Origin: JALORV01 sp963707445
GTDB taxonomy: Bacteria > Pseudomonadota > Gammaproteobacteria > Burkholderiales > Burkholderiaceae_F
Direction: 5' to 3'
Assembly (NCBI GenBank): GCA_963707445.1
Contig: CAVPPW010000050.1
Span: forward strand, 62,001 to 126,000
Length of the DNA stretch: 64,000 nt
The position numbers and the translations under genes were made by a program. The notes beneath the pieces are model-generated. The model saw only the letters and a program-made list of their open reading frames with translations. It did not search any database and was not told the origin of the DNA. Position 1 is the first letter of the stretch, and each line of letters starts with the position of its first letter. This document shows positions 1 to 8,761 of the stretch, piece by piece.

Positions 1-2
1 TG

Positions 3-83
3 CCGTGGGTGCAGGCAAGCGTACGATTCGCCTCGCCGTTGCTGCCGCAGTCGATTGCGCGACACGCCTCGAACCCCAGCTAG
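3..83 (+). CDS. cvpA: C-terminal tail of a probable CvpA (partial)
   Basis: The window opens inside an open frame that runs 26 codons to a TAG, 64 bases before purF. The tail begins PWVQAS and continues into a Pro/Leu-rich end, which resembles the end of CvpA, the colicin V production membrane protein that normally precedes purF in proteobacteria. The call rests mainly on gene order. Only the extreme C terminus is present, so no domain can be checked. Confidence 0.35.
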   Translation, partial: PWVQASVRFASPLLPQSIARHASNPS

Positions 84-147
84 CCGGGAGAGAACTGCAT
101 GCATCGCCTCCAACGTTTGCCGGCCCTGCGGCGTCCGGGGAGCTGAG

Positions 148-1665
148 ATGTGCGGAATCGTCGGCGTCGTCGCCGCGTCCCCGGTCAACCAACTGCTCTA
201 CGACTCGCTGCAGCTGCTGCAGCATCGCGGGCAGGATGCGGCCGGCATCGCCACCGGCGCCGGCAACACGTTCTCGATGTGGAAAGGCAACGGCATGGTG
301 CGGGAGATCTTCCGCACCCGGAACATGCGCAACCTCACCGGCAACGCCGGAATCGCGCACGTGCGCTATCCGACCGCCGGTTCGGCGACGAGTCCGGAGG
401 AGGCCCAGCCGTTCTACGTCAACGCGCCCTTCGGCATCACGCTCGGACACAACGGCAACCTGACGAACGCCGAGCAGCTGAAGAGCGAGATGTTCCGGAT
501 CGACCGGCGACACATCAACACCACGTCGGACTCGGAAGTGCTGCTGAACGTGCTGGCGCACGAACTGCAGGAGCAGAGCTCGACGTACACGCTTGATCCG
601 GCGACGATCTTCCGTGCGGTCGCCGGCCTGCATCGCCGCGTTCGCGGTGCCTATGCCTGCGTCGCCCACATCGCCGGCCACGGCATCCTCGCGTTCCGCG
701 ATCCGTACGGCATCCGGCCGCTGTGCTACGGCGTCAACGAGACTGACAGCGGGACTGAATACCTGGTAGCCAGTGAATCGGTGGCGGTCGAGGGCCTCGG
801 ATTCAAGTTCGTGCGCGACGTCGGGCCGGGCGAGGCGGTCTTCATCGATCTCGATGGGAACTTCTACGCGCAGCAGTGTGCTGACCGGCACTCGCTCAAT
901 CCCTGCATCTTCGAGTACGTCTACTTCGCGCGGCCCGATTCGGTCATCGACGGCGTCAGCGTCTATGCCTCGCGGCTCAAGATGGGCGAGCATCTCGCGG
1001 AGAAGATCCGGCGCGAGTTCAGGAGCGGTGACATCGATGTCGTGATGCCGATTCCGGACACATCGCGGCCGGCGGCGATGCAGCTCGCGATGAAGCTCGG
1101 TCTGGAATTCCGCGAGGGATTTTTCAAGAACCGCTATGTCGGGCGCACGTTCATCATGCCGGGGCAGTCGGTGCGGCGCAAGAGCGTGCGGCAGAAGCTC
1201 AATGCGCTGCCGACCGAGTTCAAGGGCAAGAATGTGCTGCTGGTCGACGACTCGATCGTGCGCGGCACGACGTCGCGCGAGATCGTTCACATGGCGCGCG
1301 GCGCCGGGGCCAACCGCGTGATCTTCGCCTCGGCTGCGCCACCGGTGCGCTTCCCGAACGTCTACGGCATCGACATGCCGACCCGCGACGAACTGATCGC
1401 CCACGGTCGATCCGACGAGGAAATCCAGCGGATGATCGAGGCCGATGGTCTCGTCTACCAGGACATCGCGTCGATGAAAGCCTCGGTGTCCGAAGTCGGG
1501 CCGCATCTGACGAGCTTCGAGGCCAGCTGCTTCGACGGCCACTACATCACCGGCGACGTGACGCCCGAGTACCTGGACCGCCTCGAAGCCAGCCGTATCG
1601 CGGCCAGCACCGCCGACGGCGAGCCGCGCGCCCAGCTGAACCTCAATCTGGCCTCGGCGGACTGA
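148..1665 (+). CDS. purF: Amidophosphoribosyltransferase PurF
   Basis: Catalyses the first committed step of purine synthesis, making 5-phosphoribosylamine from PRPP and glutamine in the cytoplasm. The start was chosen so that the protein begins MCGIVGVV: removal of Met exposes Cys2, the Ntn-type glutaminase nucleophile. The frame is open further upstream but that would bury the cysteine. The glutaminase half carries LQHRGQDAAGIAT and GHNGNL. The phosphoribosyltransferase half has the PRPP loop VLLVDDSIVRGTTSRE near residues 363-378. At 505 residues it has the usual length, and it is intact. It follows the probable cvpA as in many proteobacteria. Confidence 0.97.
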   Translation: MCGIVGVVAASPVNQLLYDSLQLLQHRGQDAAGIATGAGNTFSMWKGNGMVREIFRTRNMRNLTGNAGIAHVRYPTAGSATSPEEAQPFYVNAPFGITLGHNGNLTNAEQLKSEMFRIDRRHINTTSDSEVLLNVLAHELQEQSSTYTLDPATIFRAVAGLHRRVRGAYACVAHIAGHGILAFRDPYGIRPLCYGVNETDSGTEYLVASESVAVEGLGFKFVRDVGPGEAVFIDLDGNFYAQQCADRHSLNPCIFEYVYFARPDSVIDGVSVYASRLKMGEHLAEKIRREFRSGDIDVVMPIPDTSRPAAMQLAMKLGLEFREGFFKNRYVGRTFIMPGQSVRRKSVRQKLNALPTEFKGKNVLLVDDSIVRGTTSREIVHMARGAGANRVIFASAAPPVRFPNVYGIDMPTRDELIAHGRSDEEIQRMIEADGLVYQDIASMKASVSEVGPHLTSFEASCFDGHYITGDVTPEYLDRLEASRIAASTADGEPRAQLNLNLASAD

Positions 1666-1701
1666 CGGGACACCGCGGTGGGCGCGGCGTCCGCGCTCGT
1701 A

Positions 1702-1707
1702 TACAAT
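1702..1707 (+). promoter_or_regulatory. Possible -10 box for metZ
   Basis: TACAAT lies about 7 bases before the first stem of the SAM-II riboswitch, which is where a -10 element should be if the RNA begins at the aptamer. No convincing -35 is seen, so the box is only a proposal. Confidence 0.4.
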
Positions 1708-1713
1708 TCGTGC

Positions 1714-1775
1714 ATCGCGCCGATTTGATGTCTCAGCTTGCGGGCGCTTAACAAATGCGGCTAAAGCGAGGGGCT
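1714..1775 (+). promoter_or_regulatory. SAM-II riboswitch upstream of metZ
   Basis: The stretch has the ordered SAM-II landmarks: CGCGCC then GATTTG, a short loop, GCTTGCGGGCGC whose GGCGC closes on the first GCGCC, then the A-rich AACAAATG and GGCTAAAG, ending in GAGGGG, a Shine-Dalgarno-like run held in the pseudoknot. SAM-II aptamers bind S-adenosylmethionine and repress methionine genes, and the next gene is metZ. The match is by eye to the known consensus. A covariance-model search with the SAM-II family would settle it. Confidence 0.88.
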
Positions 1776-1780
1776 CGATG

Positions 1781-1812
1781 AACCCGCTGCGCTTCCGCCG
1801 GCGGGTTTTTTT
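1781..1812 (+). terminator. Intrinsic terminator or attenuator abutting the metZ start
   Basis: AACCCGC (1781-1787) pairs with GCGGGTT (1801-1807) and runs directly into seven T (1806-1812). The metZ ATG follows with no gap. Placed right behind a SAM-II aptamer, it looks like the expression platform for transcription control. It leaves no room for a ribosome-binding site between hairpin and ATG. Confidence 0.75.
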
Positions 1813-3018
1813 ATGGCCGATCCAACATCTGACGATTTCGAATTCGACACGCGCGCGGTACGCGCCGGCACGCTGCGTACGCCGTTCAACGAACACAGCG
1901 AGGCGGTGTTCCTGACGTCGAGCTTCGTTTTCGAGAACGCGGCCCAGGCGGCCGAGCGCTTCTCGGGCGCCGACGAAGGCTACGTCTATTCGCGCTTCAC
2001 CAATCCGACGGTGCGGATGTTCGAGCAGCGACTGGCCTCGCTCGAAGGGGCGGAGGACTGCATCGCGACCGCGTCCGGCATGTCGGCGATCATGGCCGCA
2101 TGTCTGGCGACGCTGAAGTCCGGCGACCATGTGGTCTGCGCTGCCAGCGTCTTCGGCGCGACGGTGCAGCTCTTTTCGACCGTGCTTGCACGCTTTCGGC
2201 ATCGACGTGAGCTTCGTCGACGCGGCGGCTCCTTCGGCATGGCGCTCGGCGGTCTGCAATCGCACACGGCTGCTGTTTTGCGAGACGCCGTCCAATCCGC
2301 TGATGGAGATCACCGATCTCGACCGCGCTGGGCGCGCTCGGTCGCGACATCGGCGCCCTGACATTGGTCGACAACTGCTTCTGCACTCCGGTGCTGCAGC
2401 GTCCGCTGGAATTCGGCGTCGACGCGATAATTCATTCGGCCACCAAGTACCTCGACGGACAGGGCCGTGTCCTCGGCGGGGCCGTGCTGGGTTCGCGCCG
2501 CTTCGTGCGCGAGCAGGTCCTGCCGGTGCTTCGCACGACCGGTCCGTGTCTGTCGCCGTTCAACGCCTGGGTACTGCTCAAGGGACTGGAGACGCTTTCG
2601 GTACGCATGCGCGCACAGTCTGCTGCGGCGCTCGAACTTGCACGCTGGCTCGAGCGGCATCCGGCCGTCAAACGTGTTTACTTTCCCGGCCTCGCTTCGC
2701 ACCCGCAGGCCGAACTGTGCGCGCGCCAGCAGACGATGGCCGGCGCCGTGATCGGACTGGAAGTCGCCGAAGGCGCGCCCGCGGAGGCGCGCGCGCAGGC
2801 CTGGTCGGTGATCGACCGGGTCCGGCTGATGTCGATCACCGCCAACCTCGGCGACACGCGCACGACGATCACCCATCCGGCGACGACGACGCACGGTCGC
2901 ATCAGTGCGGAAGCGCGCGAGCGTGCCGGCATACGGGAAGGGTCTGATCCGCGTTGCCGTCGGACTGGAATCGGTCTCGGACCTGCAGCGCGATCTCGAT
3001 CAGGCGCTCGCCGGCTGA
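1813..3018 (+). CDS. metZ: O-succinylhomoserine sulfhydrylase MetZ (three indels)
   Basis: PLP enzyme of the Cys/Met metabolism family that makes homocysteine from O-succinylhomoserine and sulfide. The protein reads from MADPTSDDFEF through YSRFTNPTVRMFE, ETPSNPLMEI, VDNCFCTP, the PLP lysine in SATKYLDGQG, and SITANLGDTRTTITHPATT. These lie in different frames joined by single extra bases near 2196 (T run), 2323 and 2940 (GGG). Corrected length is 400 residues, normal for the family. The start at 1813 directly follows a T7 run with no Shine-Dalgarno. An ATG at 1778, five bases after GAGGGG, would be in frame if the T run were one base longer. Regulation by the SAM-II riboswitch is expected. 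MetZ rather than another family member is inferred from the riboswitch and purF context. Confidence 0.85.
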
Positions 3019-3192
3019 CCGTCCGTTAGTGCGTTCGGATGATTCGCGCGTCGCGGACGACGATCCGCGGTAGCACTTAAAGCGGATCGAAAGCGCGGCG
3101 CCGCTCGAAGAAAATCCCACCGAGGCGTGCCTCGTCCGCTTCTGCTGCCCGTGCGACTGTCGCGGGCCGCGCCATCTCGGGGAGAAATCATA

Positions 3193-4157
3193 TTGCAACG
3201 GCGCGTGCGCGGGCTTCGGTCGCTGATGACGATCGGCGCGCTTCTGCTCGCCGCGGCCGCCGTGCAGGCCCAGACGACCGGCAACTCGAACACCGGCCAG
3301 CAGCTCTTTACGACGACGCTGACGCCGCCGTGCGAGAGTTGCCACTCGACGACGAACGACGCGGATCCGAAGTCGCTGAAGAGCATCCGCGACAAGATCA
3401 CCGCACGCGCAACCCCGGCCGGCGGGGGCAGCACGATGAGCTTTGCCAAGGCGCTGGAAGCGTTCGATCAGGCATTGACCGGGACGAGCCTCGGTGGGCG
3501 TCGTCACCGGCATGAACGGTTTCTACACGCTGGACACGACGCAGCGTGCGGACCTCGCGGCGTTCATCGCCGGCATTGCCGGCCCGACGCCGATCCTGCG
3601 CTATGCGCCCGCCAGCGGGCCGATCTTCCCGGCGACCGCGGTCGGTGCGACCGCGAGCGCGACCGTCACGATCACCAATGTCGGCACGGGGGATCTCGTG
3701 ATCGCCACGAACGATGCGGTGACGATGGCCACCGGTGGCGACGTGGCCGACTTTCGCATCACGGCGTCGACCTGTCCCGGGCTGACGCTGCGTCCGGACG
3801 CCGACAACTGCACGATCAGCGTGACCTTCCAGCCGACCGCGGGGGCGTCGCTGACGCGTACCGCGTCGATCGGCCTGACGACGACGAGCGGCACCTCGCT
3901 GGTCCCGCTGGCGGGCTCGGTGTCAGTCGCCGGCGGCGGCAGCAGCGCCGACAAGCCCGACGAGCGCCGCGAATCCGCCGGCGTCGGGCGGCGGCGGGGC
4001 GCTCGACTGGCTCGCCGCCGTTGGGCTGCTGATCCTTCCACTCATCCGGAGATCACCGAGGCGCCTGGGAGCGTGGAATTTGACATCGGGTGCGTTGCAA
4101 CCGGAAAGCGAAATCAATGAACATCCCCACGACATCTATGACAACAAATATGTTTAA
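3193..4157 (+). CDS. Exported haem-motif protein with ASH-type domain and C-terminal sorting tag (two indels)
   Basis: Start TTG at 3193 is preceded by GGGGAG (3179-3184) at good spacing. It gives a signal peptide with the hydrophobic run MTIGALLLAAAAVQAQ. After it comes a CESCH haem c motif, then an immunoglobulin-like ASH / choice-of-anchor D domain (GATASATVTITNVGTGDL). The end is a Gly-rich tag, SGGGGALDWLAAVGLLILPL followed by basic residues, resembling JDVT-CTERM or GlyGly-CTERM sorting signals. Extra bases occur near 3495 (GGG) and 3957 (CCC). The end is uncertain: the frame runs to TAA at 4155-4157, overlapping the next gene, though such proteins usually stop soon after the basic run. 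Likely periplasmic or surface; function unknown. Confidence 0.6.
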
Positions 4158-5406
4158 GGCGCTTGTTGGAGCTGCACTCGCCGTCGCGTCATGCGCGGCG
4201 CTCGCGCAGCCGGCCATCACGGCGAGCGGCACGACGCTGAGCTTCGCTTCGACGCCAGTCCTCGTCACCAATTCGACGCCAACGCCGTCGACCATCACGT
4301 TGACAAACACCGGCACCGAGAAACTGACGATCACCGGCATCGAAAAGAGCGGAGCGAATGCGACCGATTTCGCGGCGACCGGTACCTGCGTGCGTCGGCG
4401 CCTCGGTGACGGTGAACGCCGGCGCGACCTGCACGATCGGCGCGACATTTGATCGCCGCTGAACGCCGGTTCGCGTACGGCGACCTTCACGGTCCAGTCC
4501 AACGCCGCCACGAATCCGAGCATCACGGTCTCGGGCACAGCGGCCGCCGTCACGACGCCGAGCATCGTCCTCAGCGCCACGTCGATCGTCTTCAATACGC
4601 AGACCGTCGGCATGGCGAGCGCGCCGCGACAGATCACGGTGACCAACAACAGCACGGCACGATGCCGGTTTCGGTGACGACAGGTGACGTCGGCCTCGGA
4701 CACGGAATTCGCGTCGACCACCGACTGCGTCGGCAACCTGGCTGCTCGGGGATATCTGCTCGATCACATCACGTTCACGCCGGCGATGGCCGGCGCGCGC
4801 ACCGGCACAGTCACGATCACCTCCAACGTGAGCGGCTCGCCGCGGACGGTTGCGCTGTCCGGCCCCGGCGTGGCCGTGGGCATGGAGGTCGGTGCGGCCA
4901 GGTTGGATGCAAGCACGCTGAGCTTCCCGGCGACTCCGACCGGAGTCACCGCGACCGTGATGAGGACCACGCTGACGAACACCGGAAACAAGGAACTGTC
5001 GCTGACGGCCGTCGCGCTCAGCGGCGCGAACGCTGCAGAGTTTGCTAGCAGCGGCGGCACGACCTGCGCGGTCGGCGCGGCCGGGATGCTGGCCGTCGAC
5101 GCATCGTGCGATCTTGAAGTGAACTTCACGCCCCAGTCGACGGGCAGCAAGAGCGCCAGTCTTGATCGTCACCCATGACGGGGTGGCGGGGACCACCTCG
5201 ACCGTGACGCTGTCCGGAACGGGCACGGCGCCCCCGGCGCCTCCCGCCCCGCCGCCATCGGCCACGCCAACGCCACCTCCAGCGGCCCGCCGCCATCGGC
5301 GCAGACCAAAGGACGGCGGTGGCGGAGCGCTCGACCCGGGCTCGGGCTGCTGTTCCTCGTGCCCGCCCTCGCATTGCGAGCGCGCCGGTCCCGGCTCGAT
5401 CGCTAG
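4117..5406 (+). CDS. Second exported ASH-domain protein with C-terminal sorting tag (many indels)
   Basis: A tandem relative of the preceding gene. The N terminus MFKALVGAALAVASCAALAQ is a signal peptide. Three or more repeats of the ASH / choice-of-anchor D type follow, each with the pattern of TITLTNTGTEKL, ITVTNNST or TTLTNTGNKEL and a later Cys-containing strand. The protein ends with a Pro-rich linker and GGGGALDP, then a hydrophobic stretch LGLLFLVPALALRARRSR and stop. At least six frame changes (near 4390, 4455, 4665, 4690, 5160, 5290-5345) interrupt it, including base losses, denser than in neighbouring genes. It may therefore be a true pseudogene, or a repeat-rich stretch that was badly sequenced. 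The start could also be 4138 or 4150. Confidence 0.5.
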
Positions 5407-5425
5407 GTCCGGTTCCGGCCCTCTG

Positions 5426-5456
5426 GTGCGGCGCCTACGGGCGCCGCACGCGTTTT
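5426..5456 (+). terminator. Intrinsic terminator after the sorting-tag genes
   Basis: GTGCGGCGCC (5426-5435), loop TACG, GGCGCCGCAC (5440-5449), then GCGTTTT. A perfect 10-bp stem with a tetraloop, between the second exported-protein gene and the iscR promoter. Confidence 0.8.
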
Positions 5457-5485
5457 AGGCCTCTGGAAAGCCGCCAGGACTAAAG

Positions 5486-5521
5486 TTGATTAAATTAGTC
5501 GGAATTGGTAAAATTCCGACT
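5486..5521 (+). promoter_or_regulatory. iscR promoter with IscR-type operator
   Basis: TTGATT (5486-5491), 17 bases, TAAAAT (5509-5514) make a good sigma-70 promoter. GATTAAATTAGTC (5488-5500) matches the type 1 IscR core GACTRWWWYAGTC with one mismatch and lies across the -35 and spacer. A second element, a perfect 10-bp inverted repeat AGTCGGAATT/AATTCCGACT with a 5-base gap (5497-5521), covers the -10. Autorepression of the isc operon by holo-IscR is the expected consequence. Confidence 0.8.
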
Positions 5522-5588
5522 GAATTTCTCGGGAATCTTCGCGGTGCTGGTGGGTCACACCCCACGATTTCACCCGAAAGGACTAGCG

Positions 5589-6092
5589 ATGAGACTGACA
5601 ACCAAGGGCCGCTTCGCCGTAACGGCCATGATCGACCTGGCGCTCCGGGAGCACAACGGTCCCGTCACGTTGGCCGGAATCAGCCAGCGTCAGAAGATTT
5701 CGCTTTCGTACCTGGAGCAGCTGTTCGGCAAGCTGCGCCGTCATGAACTCGTCGAGAGCACCCGCGGGCCGGGCGGCGGCTACACGCTGGGCCGGGTCGC
5801 CAAGGACGTCACCGTCGCCGACATCATCTTTGCCGTCGACGAGCCGCTGGATGCAACCCAGTGCGGCGGCAAGGAGAACTGCCAGGGGGATGACCAGCGC
5901 TGCATGACCCATGACCTGTGGGCCAATCTGAACGCACGAATGGTCGACTATCTGGATTCGGTCAGCCTGCAGGACCTTGTCGAACAGCAGAAGGCGCGGG
6001 CGGACAAGGGTAGCGGGAACGCGGTGTTGCACGATAATCGGGTCCGCGCGAAGAGCGAGACCGACGAAAAGAACGAAACCGCGCTGACGTAG
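5589..6092 (+). CDS. iscR: Fe-S cluster assembly regulator IscR
   Basis: Rrf2-family repressor that binds a [2Fe-2S] cluster and reports cluster demand. The start at 5589 is preceded by GAAAGGA and gives MRLTTKGRFAVTAM. The winged helix is followed by ligands C92, C98, C105 and H108, in CGGKENC and CMTHDLW; spacing is one residue longer between the last two cysteines than in E. coli. It has 167 residues and is intact. First gene of the isc operon, 15 bases before iscS, under a promoter bearing its own operator. Confidence 0.97.
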   Translation: MRLTTKGRFAVTAMIDLALREHNGPVTLAGISQRQKISLSYLEQLFGKLRRHELVESTRGPGGGYTLGRVAKDVTVADIIFAVDEPLDATQCGGKENCQGDDQRCMTHDLWANLNARMVDYLDSVSLQDLVEQQKARADKGSGNAVLHDNRVRAKSETDEKNETALT

Positions 6093-6107
6093 CCAGCAGG
6101 GCAGGGA

Positions 6108-7317
6108 ATGAAGCTACCGATCTATCTCGACTATTCGGCGACCACGCCGGTGGACCCGCGCGTCGTCGACGCGATGGTGCCGTGGCTGCGCGAGCACTTC
6201 GGCAATCCGGCGTCGCGCAGCCACGCCTTCGGCTGGGAAGCCGAAAAGGCGGTCGAGACGGCCCGCGAGCATGTCGCCGCGCTGGTCAACTGCGACCCGC
6301 GCGAACTGATCTGGACCTCGGGCGCGACCGAGTCGACGAATCTGGCGCTCAAGGGTGCGGCGCATTTCTACAAGGACAAGGGCCGGCATCTGGTCACGGT
6401 CAAGACCGAGCACAAGGCGACGCTCGACACGATGCGCGAGCTCGAGCGCGAGGGCTTCGAGGTCACCTACATGGACGTCAGGCCGGATGGCCTGCTCGAT
6501 CTGGCGCAGCTCGAAGCGGCGCTGAGGCCGGACACGATCATCGTGTCGGTGATGTTCGTCAACAACGAGATCGGCGTGATCCAGGACATTCCGGCGATCG
6601 GCGACATGTGCCGCGCGCGCGGGATCATCTTCCATTGCGACGCGGCGCAGGCGACCGGCAAGGTGGTCGTGGACCTCGGGCAACTCAAGGTCGATCTGAT
6701 GTCGTTTTCGGCACACAAGACCTACGGACCGAAGGGTGTCGGCGCGCTCTACGTGCGGCGCAAGCCGCGCGTCCGGCTCGAGGCGCAGATGCATGGCGGC
6801 GGCCACGAGCGCGGCTTGCGATCGGGCACGCTGCCGACGCACCAGATCGTCGGGATGGGCGAGGCGTATCGCATCGCCCGCGAGGAATGGGCGACGGAAA
6901 GCGAGCGCATCCGCATGCTGCGTGACCGCCTGTGGGCGGGCCTGTCGCAGATCGAGCAGGTCTACCTTAACGGCGACCTCGAGCAGCGCGTGCCGCACAA
7001 CCTCAACGTCAGCTTCAATTTCGTCGAGGGCGAAAGCCTGATCATGGCGATCAAGGACATTGCGGTGTCGTCCGGCTCGGCTTGCACTTCGGCCTCGCTT
7101 GAACCCTCGTATGTGCTGCGCGCCCTGGGCCGCAGCGATGAACTCGCGCACAGTTCGATCCGCTTTACGGTCGGCCGCTTCACGACCCAGGAGGAAATCG
7201 ACTACACGGTGAACCTCGCTCTCACGACAGGTCGGTCGGCTGCGTGAGATGTCGCCGCTTTGGGAGATGTACAAGGATGGCGTCGACCTCAACACGCTGG
7301 TGTGGGCGGCGCATTGA
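6108..7317 (+). CDS. iscS: Cysteine desulfurase IscS (one indel near the end)
   Basis: PLP enzyme that takes sulfur from cysteine for Fe-S clusters and tRNA thiolation. Begins MKLPIYLDYSATTPVDPR. The PLP lysine lies in SFSAHKTYGPKG and the persulfide cysteine in SSGSACTSASLEPS. One extra base near 7229 (in ACAGGTCGG) truncates the raw frame at 7247. The next frame supplies the conserved end LREMSPLWEMYKDGVDLNT and stops at 7315-7317. Corrected length is 402 residues, normal for IscS. Second gene of the operon; a pair of strong hairpins separates it from iscU. Confidence 0.93.
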
Positions 7318-7321
7318 AAAT

Positions 7322-7393
7322 CGCACGAAAGTACAAACCTACTTTCGTGCGGACGGTTTGCAAAAAATCACTGGCGGAGCCAGATGATTTTTT
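7322..7393 (+). other. Two hairpins between iscS and iscU
   Basis: First: CGCACGAAAGTA (7322-7333) pairs perfectly with TACTTTCGTGCG (7340-7351) around a 6-base loop. Second: AAAAAATCACTGG (7362-7374) pairs with CCAG-A-TGATTTTTT (7380-7393) with one bulged A, ending in six T. The second has the shape of an intrinsic (bidirectional) terminator. The stretch is AT-rich compared with the flanking genes. It probably sets the iscRS to iscUA expression ratio or protects the downstream mRNA 5' end after processing. Confidence 0.7.
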
Positions 7394-7416
7394 GATGACA
7401 AAGGTAGGAAAAGGCC

Positions 7417-7830
7417 ATGGCATACAGCAGCAAGGTAATTGATCACTACGAAAACCCCCGTAACGTCGGTTCCTTCGACAAGGGCGATGAAAGCGTGGGC
7501 ACCGGGATGGTCGGCGCGCCGGCCTGTGGCGATGTGATGAAGCTGCAGATCAGGGTCAACGAGCGCGGCGTCATCGAGGATGCGCGCTTCAAGACCTACG
7601 GGTGCGGCTCGGCGATCGCGTCGTCGTCGCTGGTCACCGAATGGGTCAAGGGCCGCACACTCGACGAGGCGGCGAAGATACGCAACACGCAGATCGCCGA
7701 GGAACTCGCGCTGCCGCCGGTCAAGATCCATTGCTCGATCCTGGCCGAGGACGCGATCAAGGCTGCCGTCGAGGACTATCGCCGCAAGCACGGGCAGCGG
7801 GAACCGGCGGCCGAACCCAAGGCCGCCTGA
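7417..7830 (+). CDS. iscU: Fe-S cluster scaffold IscU
   Basis: Scaffold on which IscS-derived sulfur and iron are assembled before transfer by HscA/HscB. Begins MAYSSKVIDHYENPRNVGSF. The three cluster cysteines are C37 (PACGD), C63 (YGCGSA) and C106 (HCSILAED), and the HscA-recognition motif LPPVK is at residues 99-103. It has 137 residues, slightly longer than E. coli because of an Ala/Pro/Glu-rich tail. Intact. GGTAGGAAAAGG upstream supplies the ribosome-binding site, so it can be translated independently of iscS. Confidence 0.97.
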   Translation: MAYSSKVIDHYENPRNVGSFDKGDESVGTGMVGAPACGDVMKLQIRVNERGVIEDARFKTYGCGSAIASSSLVTEWVKGRTLDEAAKIRNTQIAEELALPPVKIHCSILAEDAIKAAVEDYRRKHGQREPAAEPKAA

Positions 7831-7848
7831 GGCGGGAGAAAAATAGCA

Positions 7849-8172
7849 ATGGCAGTCACGATGACCGAACGCGCAGCCCGGCATATCGCCGGGTTCCTGC
7901 AGAAGCGGGGCAAGGGTGTGGGCCTGCGGCTCGGTGTGCGCACGACCGGGTGTTCCGGCATGGCGTACAAGATCGAATATGCGGACGCGATGCAGCCCGA
8001 GGACCAGACGTTCGAGTCGCACGGCGTGAAGATTCTCATCGACCCGAAGAGTCTCGCCTACATCGACGGCACCGAGCTGGATTTCGTGCGCGAAGGACTG
8101 AACGAGGGTTTCCGCTTCAACAACCCGAACGAAAAGAACCGCTGCGGCTGCGGCGAGTCCTTCAACGTCTAG
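7849..8172 (+). CDS. iscA: A-type Fe-S carrier IscA
   Basis: A-type carrier that delivers [4Fe-4S] clusters to apo-proteins. The family cysteines are C35 (TTGCSGMAY) and C99/C101 (RCGCGESF). 107 residues, intact, with the usual HesB fold signature at the C terminus. It lies 18 bases after iscU in the canonical order. Confidence 0.97.
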   Translation: MAVTMTERAARHIAGFLQKRGKGVGLRLGVRTTGCSGMAYKIEYADAMQPEDQTFESHGVKILIDPKSLAYIDGTELDFVREGLNEGFRFNNPNEKNRCGCGESFNV

Positions 8173-8218
8173 CCGCCCGGCCGCGGCGCGCGCGGCCGGC
8201 ACAGCGCGCAGATCGCTG

Positions 8219-8761
8219 ATGTCCCACCCTGACCACTTTGCGCTGTTCGCGTTGCAGCCGCGCTTCGCCGTGGACGAGTCCGCGCTGGAGCAGGCGCACC
8301 ATGCGGTGCAATCGCGCGTCCATCCCGATCGCTATGCGGCTGGCACCGCCGCGGAGCGCCGCGTCGCGATGCAATGGGCTGCGCGCGCAAACGAGGCCTA
8401 CCGGACGCTGAAGTCGCCGCTGGCGCGAGCCGCTTACCTGTGCGAGCGCGCCGGTGTGCCGATCAACGCGGAGTCCGACACCGCGATGCCCGGCGACTTC
8501 CTGGTGCAGCAAATGGAGTGGCGCGAGCGGCTGGACGATGTCCGGCATGCACGTGACGCCGCCCGGCTTGCCGAGCTCGAGACCGGCATGGCGGCGGAAC
8601 GTGCCCAGCTGATTGAAGGGCTCAAGACGGCGATCGATGAGCGGCACGACCACGCGGCGGCGGCCAGACTGGTGCGCCAGCTGATGTTCATCGAGAAGTT
8701 CCGCGACGAAGTGAAGAGCGCCGCGGACACGCTCGCCCATCCACGCGAGGCGCAGTCTTAA
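8219..8761 (+). CDS. hscB: Fe-S cluster co-chaperone HscB
   Basis: J-domain protein that brings IscU to the Hsp70 HscA and stimulates its ATPase. The HPD tripeptide is at residues 35-37 (VHPDRY). The C-terminal three-helix IscU-binding domain follows, with FLVQQMEWRE. 180 residues, intact. Its TAA overlaps the hscA ATG by one base (TAATG), so the two are translationally coupled. Confidence 0.96.
   Translation: MSHPDHFALFALQPRFAVDESALEQAHHAVQSRVHPDRYAAGTAAERRVAMQWAARANEAYRTLKSPLARAAYLCERAGVPINAESDTAMPGDFLVQQMEWRERLDDVRHARDAARLAELETGMAAERAQLIEGLKTAIDERHDHAAAARLVRQLMFIEKFRDEVKSAADTLAHPREAQS

Noticed and set aside
1813..3018. Programmed frameshifting in metZ
   Set aside because: Three shifts at unrelated sequences, two of them in short runs (TTT, GGG), with no slippery heptamer or stimulatory structure. 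Indel errors explain them better.
6114..7295. 393-codon minus-strand frame opposite iscS
   Set aside because: Same antisense effect; no Shine-Dalgarno and no family signature.
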